Shown here: one piece after another, positions 26,001-34,320 of the stretch
Layout: each line of letters starts with the position of its first letter
How positions within the stretch are numbered: the first letter of the stretch is position 1
Source: Paraburkholderia sp. Tr-20389
Lineage (GTDB): Bacteria; Pseudomonadota; Gammaproteobacteria; Burkholderiales; Burkholderiaceae
Length of the DNA: 64,000 nucleotides
NCBI RefSeq assembly: GCF_017104565.1
Contig: NZ_JAAGPD010000001.1
Location: forward strand, 1 to 64,000
Reading direction: 5' to 3'
Translations under genes and position numbers: made by a program
The notes under the pieces: generated by a model
Database searches by the model: none
The model's input: only the letters and a program-made list of their open reading frames with translations
What the model was told of the DNA's origin: nothing

Positions 26001-29000
26001 TGAACAACACGTCCGGCGTCATGCGCGCGCTGTCGTCCTTCTCGCTCACCAGTGGCGGCGCGCTGACGAACGTGCACGGACAGATCCAGTCGGGTACGGG
26101 CGCGGCGGGCGACGCCGGCACGCTGGCCGTGCAGGCCCCCTCCATTGACGACACGAACGGCGTCATCGGCAATCTCGGCACGGGCGACACGACCGTTCAG
26201 GGCGGCAGCGAACTCATCAACACGGGCGGCCAGGTCACGGGCAATGGCGATGTCAGCGTGAATGCGTCTGCCATGGTGAATACCCAGGGCGGCCAGGTGA
26301 GCGGCGCGAACGTCGCAGTGTCGGGCGACACGCTGGACAACACCAGCGGGGCCATCGGCAACGTAGCGGGCAAAACCGGGGACGTGACGGTGACGATCAC
26401 GGGCGCGATCAACAATACCAACGGCCAGATGGGCGCGACCCATGACCTCGCGGTGAGTGCCGCCACGCTCACGGGCGGCGGGGCCTACAACGCGGCCAAT
26501 GACGTGGCGGTGAATCTCCAGGGCGACTTCGCGCCCACGCCCGATGTGCAGTTCAACGCGGGTCGCAACCTGTCCTTTACGCTGCCGGGCACGTTCACCA
26601 ACGGTGCGATGGTCCAGGCGGTGAACGACCTGAACATCAACGCGGGCGATGTCGACAACAGCGGCGTCATGATGGCGGGCGGCACGCTCACCACGCACGC
26701 GAATACGCTGGAGAACACAGGCGTGATCGTGGGCGGCAGCGTGTCGCTCAATGCCAGCAGCAGCATCACCAACGTGGGACCGGGCGCGCTTATCGGTGCG
26801 ACGGACAGCAACGGCACGCTTGAACTGCTTGCGCCCGATATCGAGAACCGCGACGACACCACGGCGACCGACACGCAGGCGACGACCGCGATCTATGGTC
26901 TCGGCAAGGTCGTGCTGGCAGGTGGAAAACATGCAGACGGCAGCTACAGCAATGCCGCGCTGATCCGCAACCAGTCCGCACTGATCGAGTCGGCGGGCGA
27001 CATGGAACTGCACGCCGCTCAGGTGACGAACACCCGCACGACCATGACGACGACCGGCTTTAACCAGCCCGTCGATCCGGCGCTGCTCGACCAGCTCGGC
27101 ATCAGCCTGTCGGGCTGTACCTCCACGGTCGCGGCTGCCTGCGCCGCCAGTCATCCCTTTGTCGGCTGGATCAACGGCACGCCCGACCTGACCGGCGGCG
27201 TGCCGACCGATCCTCCCCACGGCGGACAGTGGAACAGCGGCTGGCAGTACACGACCTACACCGGTGTTGCGCTGGCGAACCTGATCGCCGGTATCAGCCC
27301 GCAAGGCCAGATCATCGCCGGTGGCAATCTCGATGCGTCGTCGGTGGGCCTGTTCCAGAACTACTGGAGCGCGGTGGCGGCGGCCGGCAACCTTGCCGCG
27401 CCGGTATCGCTCGACCAGAACAGCTGGCAGGGGCAGGCAGCGCCAGGCGTACAGGTCACCTATTCGGGTGAGTATCACTACACGAATTACGACCACAGCA
27501 TTAATGACTGGCAGCTGCCGTTCGGCGATGCGCCGTTTGTCGGTTCGCGGCCTGGCGGCTATACGCAGGCGGCGCCCGCCGATATCCGCCACTACTCGCT
27601 CCCAGGCTATGAATCGTCGTTCGTGGCGGGCGGTACGCTTTCAGGCAACGGCATCAGCATCAACAACACGGCGGGCAATGCCGGCATTCCATCGCTGAAT
27701 CTCGCACCCGGTCAGGCCATGTCGGGCGTGAACATAAACGGTATCAGCGGCAACGCGAGCGGCGGGAAGTCTGGCGCGGCGTCAGTCAATGGCGGCGGCA
27801 GCATGGTCGACCCGGCGATTGCGAGCGCCACAGCGCAGAACGTGCTGCAAAACCTCTCGGTTCCCCAGGGCGGACTGTTCCACCCCGCGACCGCACCGGG
27901 CGCAACGTACCTGATCGAAACGAACCCGGCGTTCACGAACCAGAAGACGTTCATTTCGAGCGACTACTATCTGCAACAGCTTGGCCTGAATCCGCAGACG
28001 ACCGAGAAGCGCCTGGGCGACGGCTTCTACGAGCAGCAGCTTGTACGCAACCAGATTACGTCGCTGACCGGCAAGGCGGTACTCGGCCCGTACACCGATC
28101 TTCAGTCGATGTATCAGGCCATGCTCGACGCGGGCGCGTCGCTGTCGAAGTCGCTCGACCTGCCGCTTGGCATGAGTCTGTCGCCTGAACAGGTAGCGGC
28201 GCTGACCAGCAATGTCGTCATCATGCAGACGGAGACCGTCAACGGGCAGCAGGTATTCGTGCCTGTCGTCTATCTCGCGAAAGCCAGTCAGCAGAACATG
28301 AACGGCCCGCTGATTGCGGCGACCGACATCGACCTCCAGAACGCGCAGACCTTCACGAACAGCGGCACTGTGCAGGCTGGAAACACGATGTCGATTCAGG
28401 GCAACCAGATCAATAACGCTTTCGGCACGCTGCAAAGCGGCGGCCTGATGTCGCTGAACACAAAGGGCAATATCGACCTGACTTCGGCAGCCGTGAACGC
28501 GGGCAGCCTCGCGCTGAACGCGGGCGGCAACCTGATCCTCAACACGGCGGTCAATACCGTCAACCAGGTCAGCGCGACGGGCGCCACGCGAACCACGAGC
28601 ACGCTCGGCCCTATTGCGAACCTGAATGTCGCTGGCAACGCAGCCATCGTGACGGGCGGCAACTTCGAGCAGAACGGGGCCAGCCTCAATGTCGGCGGCA
28701 ACCTCGGCATGGCGGTTGGCGGCAATTACGACCTTGGCTCGGTGCAGACCGGCGAGCACAAGGTCGTTGCGCGCGCCAATGGCAGTTCAAACACCGATTT
28801 CAACCAGACGACCGGCAGTTCCATCAAGGTCGGAGGCGTTTCGCAGATTGGCGTGGGCGGCAACCTCACGGCGACGGGCGCGAACATCAACCTGGGCGGC
28901 GGCGGTGTCGTTGCGGCGAAGGGTGATGTCACGCTCCAGGCGGCAAAGGCGACCTCGACCGTTGACAGCCATGACTCGGGCAGTGATTCACACGGCAGCT

Positions 29001-32000
29001 ACGCGTCCACGATCCACCGCTCCGACGATACGCTCACGGCGACGACGCTCAATTCGGGCAATTCGCTCACCGTGGCGTCCGGCAACAACATCAACGTCAC
29101 CGGCAGCACGATCAATCTCGACAAGGGAACGGCGACGCTCGCGGCGACGAACAATGTGAACATCGGCGCGGCGACGGAGACGCATGTCGATAACGGTCAG
29201 GAACAGCACAGCCATAGCAATGTGGTGAGTGGCAAGCAGGTGTCGAGTTCGAGTGACACCACTGCCACGCTCTCACAGGGCAGCATGGTTTCTGCGGATG
29301 CCGTCACGATCTCAGGCGGCCACGATATCAACGTGAACGGCAGCACGATTGTGGGCACGAACGATGTCGCGCTGAACGCCGCCCATGACGTGAACATCAC
29401 GACGACGCAGGACACGATGCAGTCGTCCAGCAGCTACCAGGAGACGCGCACGGGCCTGGGGACGAGCGGCCTGACGATCACGGTCGGCACCAGCAAGCTC
29501 GCGACGACTGACCAGGAATCGAGCGTCACGAACAACGCGAGCACGGTCGGATCGCTGAACGGCAATCTCTCGATTCGGGCCGGCAACACGCTACACGTCA
29601 CGGGCAGCGACCTTGTCGCGGGTGGCAATCTCGCGGGCACGGCAGCGAACGTCATCATCGACGCGGCAACCGATACGTCGCACCAGGCGCAGACGCAGAA
29701 AACCAGCAGCAGCGGCGTGACGATTGGCCTGTCCGGATCGGTCGGCGATGCGATCAACAGCGCCTATGCGCAGGGCCAGGCGCTTGCGAACGGCAAGAGT
29801 AACGGCCGCGCCGATGCATTGCATGCGATTGCGGCGGGTGGCGATGCGGCAATGGCCGGCATGGGCGCAGCGGGTATTGCAGCCGGCGCGACGGGCCCGA
29901 ATGCGCCGAGCATCAGTGTGCAGGTCAGCATCGGATCGAGCAAGAGCCAGAGCCAATCGTCGGAAGACCAGACGACGCAGCGCGGCTCGAATGTGAGGGC
30001 GGGCGGCACTGCGGCATTTGTTGCGACCGGCGACGGCACGCGCGGCAGCGGCAACGTGACAATTGCCGGCTCGAATGTGAGCGCGAATGATGTCGTGCTC
30101 GCGGCGAAGAACCAGGTCAACATCGTCAACACGACGAACACTGATGTCACGCAAAGCTCGAACAGTTCCAGCAGCGCGAGCGTGGGTGTGTCGTATGGCA
30201 CGCAGGGCTTCGGCGTCTCGGCGTCGATGTCGAATGCACATGGCGACGCGAACAGCAATGCGGCGATCCAGAACGCCTCGCACGTCAATGGCACGAACAG
30301 CGTGACGGTGGTCTCAGGCAGCGATACCAACGTCATTGGCTCGCAGATCAATGGCGGTACGGTGAACGCGGCTGTCGGCGGCAACCTGAACATCCAGAGC
30401 GTGCAGGATACGACGGTGAGCACCGCGCACCAGAGCAGCGCGGGCGGTGGCTTCAGCGTCAGCCAGGGCGGCGGCAGTGCGAGCTTCAGCGCGCAGAACG
30501 GGCATGCCGATTTGAACTATGCGGGCGTGAACGAACAGGCGGGAATCAACGCGGGCAACGGTGGCTTCGATATCAACGTCGAAGGCAACACGGGCCTGAC
30601 GGGCGCGGTCATTTCCAGCACGGCGGATGCGTCGAAGAACAGCCTGAGCACCGGCACGCTGACCTGGCGCGATATCCAGAACCAGTCGCACTACGACGCG
30701 ACGAGCAACGGCATCAGCGCGGGTGTGGGCGTGGGTAACACTGGCAAGGCTGTTGGCCCTGGCTCGGTAAGCGGTACGGGTGGCGTGACGCCGATGATGA
30801 GCCAGAACGACAGCGGCGATTCCAGTTCGACCACGCGCAGCGCGGTCGGCGCGGGCGCGATCAACATCACCAACGGCGCAGCGCAGACGCAGGACGTGGC
30901 GGGCCTGAGCCGCGACACGACCGGCACCAACCGCAAGGTGTCGAATACGCCCGACGTGAATCACCAGCTTTCGCAACAGGCCGACACGATGCAGGCCGCG
31001 CAGGCGGCGGGTCAGGTGGTGGCGCAGGGAATCGGCGCATATGCGGATAAGAAGCGCGATGATGCGCTCGCCACTGCGAAGGCGGCACTGAAAAGCGGCG
31101 ACATCGACAGCGCAACGGCCGCGCTCGCGGACTACGACAACTGGGATGAGGGTGGGACGGATCGGGTTGCACTGCACGTAGCAGGCGGCGCACTGGTAGC
31201 TGGGCTGGGTGGTGGCGGCATCGGCAGTGCAGCGCAAGGTGCGGCGGGTGCTGGTATCGCGGCTTGGGCTGCGGGGGATCTGAACCGGCTGGCCAACGGC
31301 ACGCGCGACGCGCTGGGTGGAGGTGATGCGGCGCAGATGGCGGGCAACGTGCTGTCCAATGTCGTGGCCGGTGCGGGCGGGTTCCTGATCGGCGGCACGA
31401 CGGGCGCATTCACGGCGGGCAATGCGGACCTCTACAATCGAAGCACGGGTAACGGTGACGGCAAGGGCGGCACGATCAATTCGGCTGTAGATTCTGTGAA
31501 GAACGCAGCGGCTGGCGCGTGGAACGGTCTGGTCAGCCTTGGCGAGGTTATTGCCAATGTCCCGAACGGCGGCCCGTTTGCTTCGCCTGGCGATCCTGGC
31601 TATATCTCGGCGAATGGGCTGAAGCTGCCCTACACTCCAGGTGATCAGGTCGGACCGGGGGTGGAGTTCTTTACGGCCGCGCTGGCGACCAGGGGTGTTG
31701 GCACGGTTACTGCGGCGGAAGCCGAAGCAGAGGCGCAAGCAGCGTTGAGATTGGCGCAGTCCACATCCAGCAACTCCATCAATCAAGCAGATTTGGCGAC
31801 GCTTGCAGCTAATGGAGTGAAGTTCACATCTCAGAACGTGGTGGCAACGGGAACCACGTCATCAGGGCAGACTGTGTTTCTTGAAGCAGGAAATGCAAAT
31901 GCTGGACTTCAACACATTATTCAAGAGCACGGTGCCGAGTTTGCGAGCATGGGAGTGGCGCCAGCGCAAATTCCCGACGTGTTAATGCAGACCGTAACCC

Positions 32001-32146
32001 GAGGGACGATTGTTGGCTATCAGGGTGCAGGTACAGGCAGGCCTATCTACGAAGTGACTATTAACGGCCAACAACAGCGAATTGCGGTCACAGTCGGTAG
32101 CAATGGATATATTGTTGGGGCGAACCCCAGAGGCAGTGCAAAATGA
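23060..32146 (+). CDS. bcpA: Two-partner secretion exoprotein, BcpA/CdiA type contact-dependent inhibition toxin
   Basis: 3,028 residues. Extended signal peptide region (about 1-66, ends LLAFA/Q), TPS secretion domain (about 67-300, with NVIQTPNGLEQVNINRPSG and NTYNQFDV), then long filamentous-haemagglutinin repeats (about 300-1350 and 1780-2550) that form a beta-helical stick. Near the end the tip begins after DLYN (residues 2790-2793), the Burkholderia-type NxxLYN junction; the last 235 residues are the variable toxin, ending in LQHIIQEHGAEFASMGV ... GRPIYEVTING ... VTVGSNGYIVGANPRG. The toxin activity is not identified; a His-containing RNase-like fold is only a guess. GC and codon use drop from about 31,770. 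The next gene overlaps the stop, as expected for immunity. Confidence 0.93.
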   Translation: MNQRSHRLVFSRLRGMLIAVEESATASGKSAGETRVSGRASRKTTHSPLQRLAALLPAVAPLLAFAQIVPGGAHAPNVIQTPNGLEQVNINRPSGAGVSVNTYNQFDVQQRGAILNNSPTMVQSQLGGMINGNPNFAPGQAAKVIVNQVNSASASQFNGALEVAGQRANVVLANPSGISVNGGVFINTSRATLTTGTPNYAADGSVSGFNITGGNITVSGAGLNASNVDQVDLLSRAVQANAAVYAKANLNVVTGANSVDYNTLNATPIAGDGAAPGVSIDVSNLGGMYANRIQLVGTELGVGISLKGITAAQSGDLVLTTAGKLVLAGQTNASGNINASAHDGIDNSGTTYAQQNVNATTSGALTNSGTFVAQQNTSISAGSVASTGTLGAGVNSSGSVGNAGDLNVATTGQLSATGLNVAGGNATLAGGGVNLAGSKTAANGNLALNARAGDLNLAGATTSAGGTVNAQATGALINDNGTMTANAVTLNAGSLSNQAGNVSAQGPLSATVAGNVSNQGGQFVSQGAMQIRGGTVSNYQGTMQSAAGFGLYAASLDNTAGRITSLNGDGLNLGITGTLLNGIGGVIGGNGNVGISAYTLTNAGQFSAVGALALSASSLVNSGTATAGGALTATATGALSDAGGTLSGATVAVTGASIDNTKGNINGNGVAVSTPGDLINQGGAITQSGTSAQTVSAGGKLDNSNGGQIASNASNLSVTAAQVDNDTGAITHGGTGTLAINAGNGTGAMSNVGGTVTSNGNVVAQAGAFNNTNGSVSGQGSVTAMVGGALDNTGGKVLSNTDLSVTSGTLTNDRGQLGAGANETIHTGSMTSIGGKIVAPDLSITTTGTLDNSAGDIEANQLALSATDLLNRGGSITQYGASAMGSSVSGTFDNSNGGTLQTNSTDFSLTPWAINNNGGSILHAGTGTFTLSPGNGAGTFTNVGGQLITAGQLIAHAGNLDNTTGVLAARGNITAIIAGGVNNTSGVMRALSSFSLTSGGALTNVHGQIQSGTGAAGDAGTLAVQAPSIDDTNGVIGNLGTGDTTVQGGSELINTGGQVTGNGDVSVNASAMVNTQGGQVSGANVAVSGDTLDNTSGAIGNVAGKTGDVTVTITGAINNTNGQMGATHDLAVSAATLTGGGAYNAANDVAVNLQGDFAPTPDVQFNAGRNLSFTLPGTFTNGAMVQAVNDLNINAGDVDNSGVMMAGGTLTTHANTLENTGVIVGGSVSLNASSSITNVGPGALIGATDSNGTLELLAPDIENRDDTTATDTQATTAIYGLGKVVLAGGKHADGSYSNAALIRNQSALIESAGDMELHAAQVTNTRTTMTTTGFNQPVDPALLDQLGISLSGCTSTVAAACAASHPFVGWINGTPDLTGGVPTDPPHGGQWNSGWQYTTYTGVALANLIAGISPQGQIIAGGNLDASSVGLFQNYWSAVAAAGNLAAPVSLDQNSWQGQAAPGVQVTYSGEYHYTNYDHSINDWQLPFGDAPFVGSRPGGYTQAAPADIRHYSLPGYESSFVAGGTLSGNGISINNTAGNAGIPSLNLAPGQAMSGVNINGISGNASGGKSGAASVNGGGSMVDPAIASATAQNVLQNLSVPQGGLFHPATAPGATYLIETNPAFTNQKTFISSDYYLQQLGLNPQTTEKRLGDGFYEQQLVRNQITSLTGKAVLGPYTDLQSMYQAMLDAGASLSKSLDLPLGMSLSPEQVAALTSNVVIMQTETVNGQQVFVPVVYLAKASQQNMNGPLIAATDIDLQNAQTFTNSGTVQAGNTMSIQGNQINNAFGTLQSGGLMSLNTKGNIDLTSAAVNAGSLALNAGGNLILNTAVNTVNQVSATGATRTTSTLGPIANLNVAGNAAIVTGGNFEQNGASLNVGGNLGMAVGGNYDLGSVQTGEHKVVARANGSSNTDFNQTTGSSIKVGGVSQIGVGGNLTATGANINLGGGGVVAAKGDVTLQAAKATSTVDSHDSGSDSHGSYASTIHRSDDTLTATTLNSGNSLTVASGNNINVTGSTINLDKGTATLAATNNVNIGAATETHVDNGQEQHSHSNVVSGKQVSSSSDTTATLSQGSMVSADAVTISGGHDINVNGSTIVGTNDVALNAAHDVNITTTQDTMQSSSSYQETRTGLGTSGLTITVGTSKLATTDQESSVTNNASTVGSLNGNLSIRAGNTLHVTGSDLVAGGNLAGTAANVIIDAATDTSHQAQTQKTSSSGVTIGLSGSVGDAINSAYAQGQALANGKSNGRADALHAIAAGGDAAMAGMGAAGIAAGATGPNAPSISVQVSIGSSKSQSQSSEDQTTQRGSNVRAGGTAAFVATGDGTRGSGNVTIAGSNVSANDVVLAAKNQVNIVNTTNTDVTQSSNSSSSASVGVSYGTQGFGVSASMSNAHGDANSNAAIQNASHVNGTNSVTVVSGSDTNVIGSQINGGTVNAAVGGNLNIQSVQDTTVSTAHQSSAGGGFSVSQGGGSASFSAQNGHADLNYAGVNEQAGINAGNGGFDINVEGNTGLTGAVISSTADASKNSLSTGTLTWRDIQNQSHYDATSNGISAGVGVGNTGKAVGPGSVSGTGGVTPMMSQNDSGDSSSTTRSAVGAGAINITNGAAQTQDVAGLSRDTTGTNRKVSNTPDVNHQLSQQADTMQAAQAAGQVVAQGIGAYADKKRDDALATAKAALKSGDIDSATAALADYDNWDEGGTDRVALHVAGGALVAGLGGGGIGSAAQGAAGAGIAAWAAGDLNRLANGTRDALGGGDAAQMAGNVLSNVVAGAGGFLIGGTTGAFTAGNADLYNRSTGNGDGKGGTINSAVDSVKNAAAGAWNGLVSLGEVIANVPNGGPFASPGDPGYISANGLKLPYTPGDQVGPGVEFFTAALATRGVGTVTAAEAEAEAQAALRLAQSTSSNSINQADLATLAANGVKFTSQNVVATGTTSSGQTVFLEAGNANAGLQHIIQEHGAEFASMGVAPAQIPDVLMQTVTRGTIVGYQGAGTGRPIYEVTINGQQQRIAVTVGSNGYIVGANPRGSAK

Positions 32147-32433
32147 TGAAAATCAAGGTGATGGCGGACTATCGGTGCTATCCGCTCTGGGATATGGCAC
32201 CTGGAATGTATGGGGACGTTGACCCAAACAGCTTGCCTATCTCAGCGGAATTGAAGCGTCAACTCATTGCTTGGGCACAGGAGTTTGACGCGACATTGAA
32301 TATGGATGATCCTGCGAGCTCAGGTTTTAAAAGCGACGAAGCAGCCGCTGCATTTAAAGCGTGTGGTCTTCAACTGGCAAGACGTTTGCAGCTAGAACTC
32401 GGCACTGATGCCGAGGTTTCCGTGCAAGTGTAA
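32143..32433 (+). CDS. bcpI: Candidate CDI immunity protein
   Basis: 96 residues, acidic, no signal peptide, start ATGATGA overlapping the bcpA stop by 4 bp. It contains DYRCYPLWD, LPISAELKRQLIAWAQEFDATLNMDDPASSGF and a C-terminal helix. In Burkholderia-type CDI loci the gene directly after bcpA encodes the protein that binds and neutralises the matching toxin tip; position, size and low GC fit. Sequence alone does not prove the pairing. Confidence 0.82.
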   Translation: MMKIKVMADYRCYPLWDMAPGMYGDVDPNSLPISAELKRQLIAWAQEFDATLNMDDPASSGFKSDEAAAAFKACGLQLARRLQLELGTDAEVSVQV

Positions 32434-32486
32434 ATGCAACAAAAACAAACACAGTTTCGAGCTGGGTTTGCTGTTTATAGCATTGT

Positions 32487-32807
32487 TCAATCCGGCGTGA
32501 TGACGAGCCGACCGTACTGGACCTCGATCCTCACGCGTTGACCGGGTTCGAAGCCGGCGTGCTCAAGCCACATGCCGGCGATGCGCAGCCAGGGGAAGAA
32601 GGTAGGCGTTCGCCAGTCCCTGCCGGGTTTCGGTGAAGGCCGCCAGCGCATGAGCTGCTGGACGGTGGCGCTGCGCTCGGGATGAGCGGGCAATGCATGA
32701 CGGGGTCGGCGCCGGGGTGGGTTCGCCAGGGCTTGCACGATCATGGAGCAGTGGGACACGAGCGCCCTGTTCCGCCGGGTTTGCCGTCGCACTGCGTGCG
32801 CCGTCAA
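32487..32807 (-). CDS. SymE-like toxin protein
   Basis: Up to 106 residues; the conserved part is the last 40: PWLRIAGMWLEHAGFEPGQRVRIEVQYGRLVITPD, the SpoVT/AbrB-like fold of SymE (an SOS-induced, antisense-controlled toxin in E. coli). The true start is uncertain: candidates are 32807 or an internal methionine before RWRPSPKPGRDW. It lies antisense to the CDI operon, between the active tip/immunity pair and the displaced one. SymE-like genes are often seen near CDI and Rhs loci. Confidence 0.7.
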   Translation of the reverse strand: MTAHAVRRQTRRNRALVSHCSMIVQALANPPRRRPRHALPAHPERSATVQQLMRWRPSPKPGRDWRTPTFFPWLRIAGMWLEHAGFEPGQRVRIEVQYGRLVITPD

Positions 32808-33015
32808 ACCCGGTGGGATGAGATTGCTTCGTGATGCGATGTAATTGAGATGTTCAGAACCTGCCTTCTTGCGGACTCGCGCCTTCTGGCCAGAAAGCGC
32901 GTCGGGGCAAAAAATTGCAGGCTCCGATGCATGTCAGGCGAAACCCGTTTGCAAGGGGTTGTTGCGTCGGGGAAAAACCGGATTCGACAACGGCGGGCGC
33001 GTCGGATGCACGCGT
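32808..33015. other. Non-coding stretch before displaced toxin module
   Basis: About 200 bp with no supported gene; short open frames here have no recognisable family. Homology to bcpA starts at about 33016, so this is probably junction DNA from the recombination that displaced the second tip. Confidence 0.45.
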
Positions 33016-33832
33016 CTGGCGCGAGGGAGGTGACACGCGCGCAGGTCTCCAGGCCGCGGGCGGCGCGCTGATTGGCGGGCTTGGCGGTGGTAGCGCGTTC
33101 GGCGCGATAGGAGGCGCTGCGGGCGCAGGACTCGCGTCAAAGATGGCCGGCCAGACGAAGGAAGTTGCGGGAGCGGTGACGGACGCGACGGGTTCGTCGC
33201 TGGCGGGCAATATTGCGGGGAATGTCCTCACAGGTCTGGCTGGCGGGGTGGTCGGCGGCAGTGCGGGCGCGGCGATCGCGTCGAACGTAACCCTGTATAA
33301 CCAAGGGCATGATAAGAACGAAAGTGAGGCCGAAAAAGAAGCCCAAGAGCTTCACCACGAGGTGGAGGCGGAGCGAGCAAAGCTCGGTCAGGTCTTTGTG
33401 CCGAGTGAGGGCAATGGTCCGGTCCAGGTGCGAGGAATGGCGGGGGCAGGTACGCTATCCCAAGGTACGCAAGCAGCGACGAATAATGGACCGAGTGCAC
33501 CGGTCTATAACCCTGGCGGTGCAGCGCGCGGCTGCGAACAGTGCAAACTGGTCGTCTGGTTCGCTGTCGGATACGGTTGAAAAAATTGCTGGGCCCAACG
33601 CCCAGGTCTCTTACACGGATTCAGGGAAAACGATCTACACCAACCCCGTCAACGGACTCTCGGTGGTGTACGACAATACCGGAAACTATTATCGAGTGAC
33701 GAATTCGGCTGGACAGTATGTCGATCAAAACGGGAATCCGCTGCCGAACAACGTTCCACTAGTTGGGCCAAATAAGACCACGCAAACAGGTGTGCCGTCC
33801 GGTATTCGACCAACACTGATCCGACGAAATAG
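33016..33832 (+). pseudogene. Displaced BcpA/CdiA C-terminal module, frame-disrupted
   Basis: No start of its own. From 33016 it repeats the pre-toxin region of bcpA (WREGG...AGGALIGGLGGG...AGNVLTGLAGGVVGG...), reaching VTLYN (LYN at 33293-33301), the tip junction. The reading frame then breaks: one frame ends with PVYNPGGAARG and a stop at 33580, while the continuation ANSANWSSGSLSDTVEKIAG...YTNPVNGLSVVYDNTGNYYRV runs in the next frame from about 33530. A second shift seems likely near 33810, because NTDPTK and a stop (33830-33832) sit in the original frame just before the ribosome-binding site of the immunity gene. It is a silent tip cassette that could only be used by recombination into bcpA, and it may be decayed. 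Confidence 0.75.
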
Positions 33833-33842
33833 AGGCATACCT

Positions 33843-34241
33843 ATGCAAATGAAGGCATCTAAGTTCATTGGAACGCCCTCTGACTATCAGGCAAGCGAAG
33901 AGATTGAGTTTCAACTGACTGGCGAGCTTTCTGAATGGCTATTTGCCACGCGTTTTTGGCAGAACTTCAACGCGACGCATGACACCATCTTCGACCAATT
34001 CGAGGAAGATGAAGTAACCATTGAACTTGTGAAACAGGTTGCGGCATCCATTTTCGCGAGAATTCGCGACCTTAGAACTGTTGACCAACCATCGGTTGAA
34101 TTTGTCTACCGGCGATTGCCGGACGGGATGCCCGTGACAGCACAAATAGCCAAGGACGGTTTGATCGAGGAAATGACGAGATTGGGTGAATTTCTGACCC
34201 TGATTGCAGAGCGATACGCGAAAGCGACATTCGACCTGTGA
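33843..34241 (+). CDS. Candidate orphan immunity protein
   Basis: 132 residues from ATG 33843, with AGAGG 7 bp upstream. Acidic, helical, no signal peptide (YQASEEIEFQLTGELSEWLF, FDQFEEDEVTIELVKQVAASIFARIRDL). GC is clearly lower than the genome. It follows the displaced toxin tip exactly as bcpI follows bcpA. The open frame extends upstream into the disrupted toxin only because of the frame shift. Family not recognised. Confidence 0.7.
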   Translation: MQMKASKFIGTPSDYQASEEIEFQLTGELSEWLFATRFWQNFNATHDTIFDQFEEDEVTIELVKQVAASIFARIRDLRTVDQPSVEFVYRRLPDGMPVTAQIAKDGLIEEMTRLGEFLTLIAERYAKATFDL

Positions 34242-34320
34242 AAGCGTAGAAGTGAATATGGCGAGCACGCTAATAATGTGCTCGCCGCACATCAGGCAGA
34301 ATCAGGGACTAATTTACCAA

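Noticed and set aside
24752-27592. 946-residue open frame antisense to bcpA
   Set aside because: It is a shadow of the repeat-rich high-GC bcpA gene: Arg/Ala/Val-rich, no family and no ribosome-binding site.
23060-32146. Repeats in bcpA as a CRISPR or tandem DNA array
   Set aside because: They are degenerate protein-level beta-helix repeats without constant spacers.
33309-34241. 310-residue fused toxin-immunity protein
   Set aside because: The fusion arises from the frame shift; an immunity start with its own ribosome-binding site lies at 33843 just after a toxin stop in the other frame.
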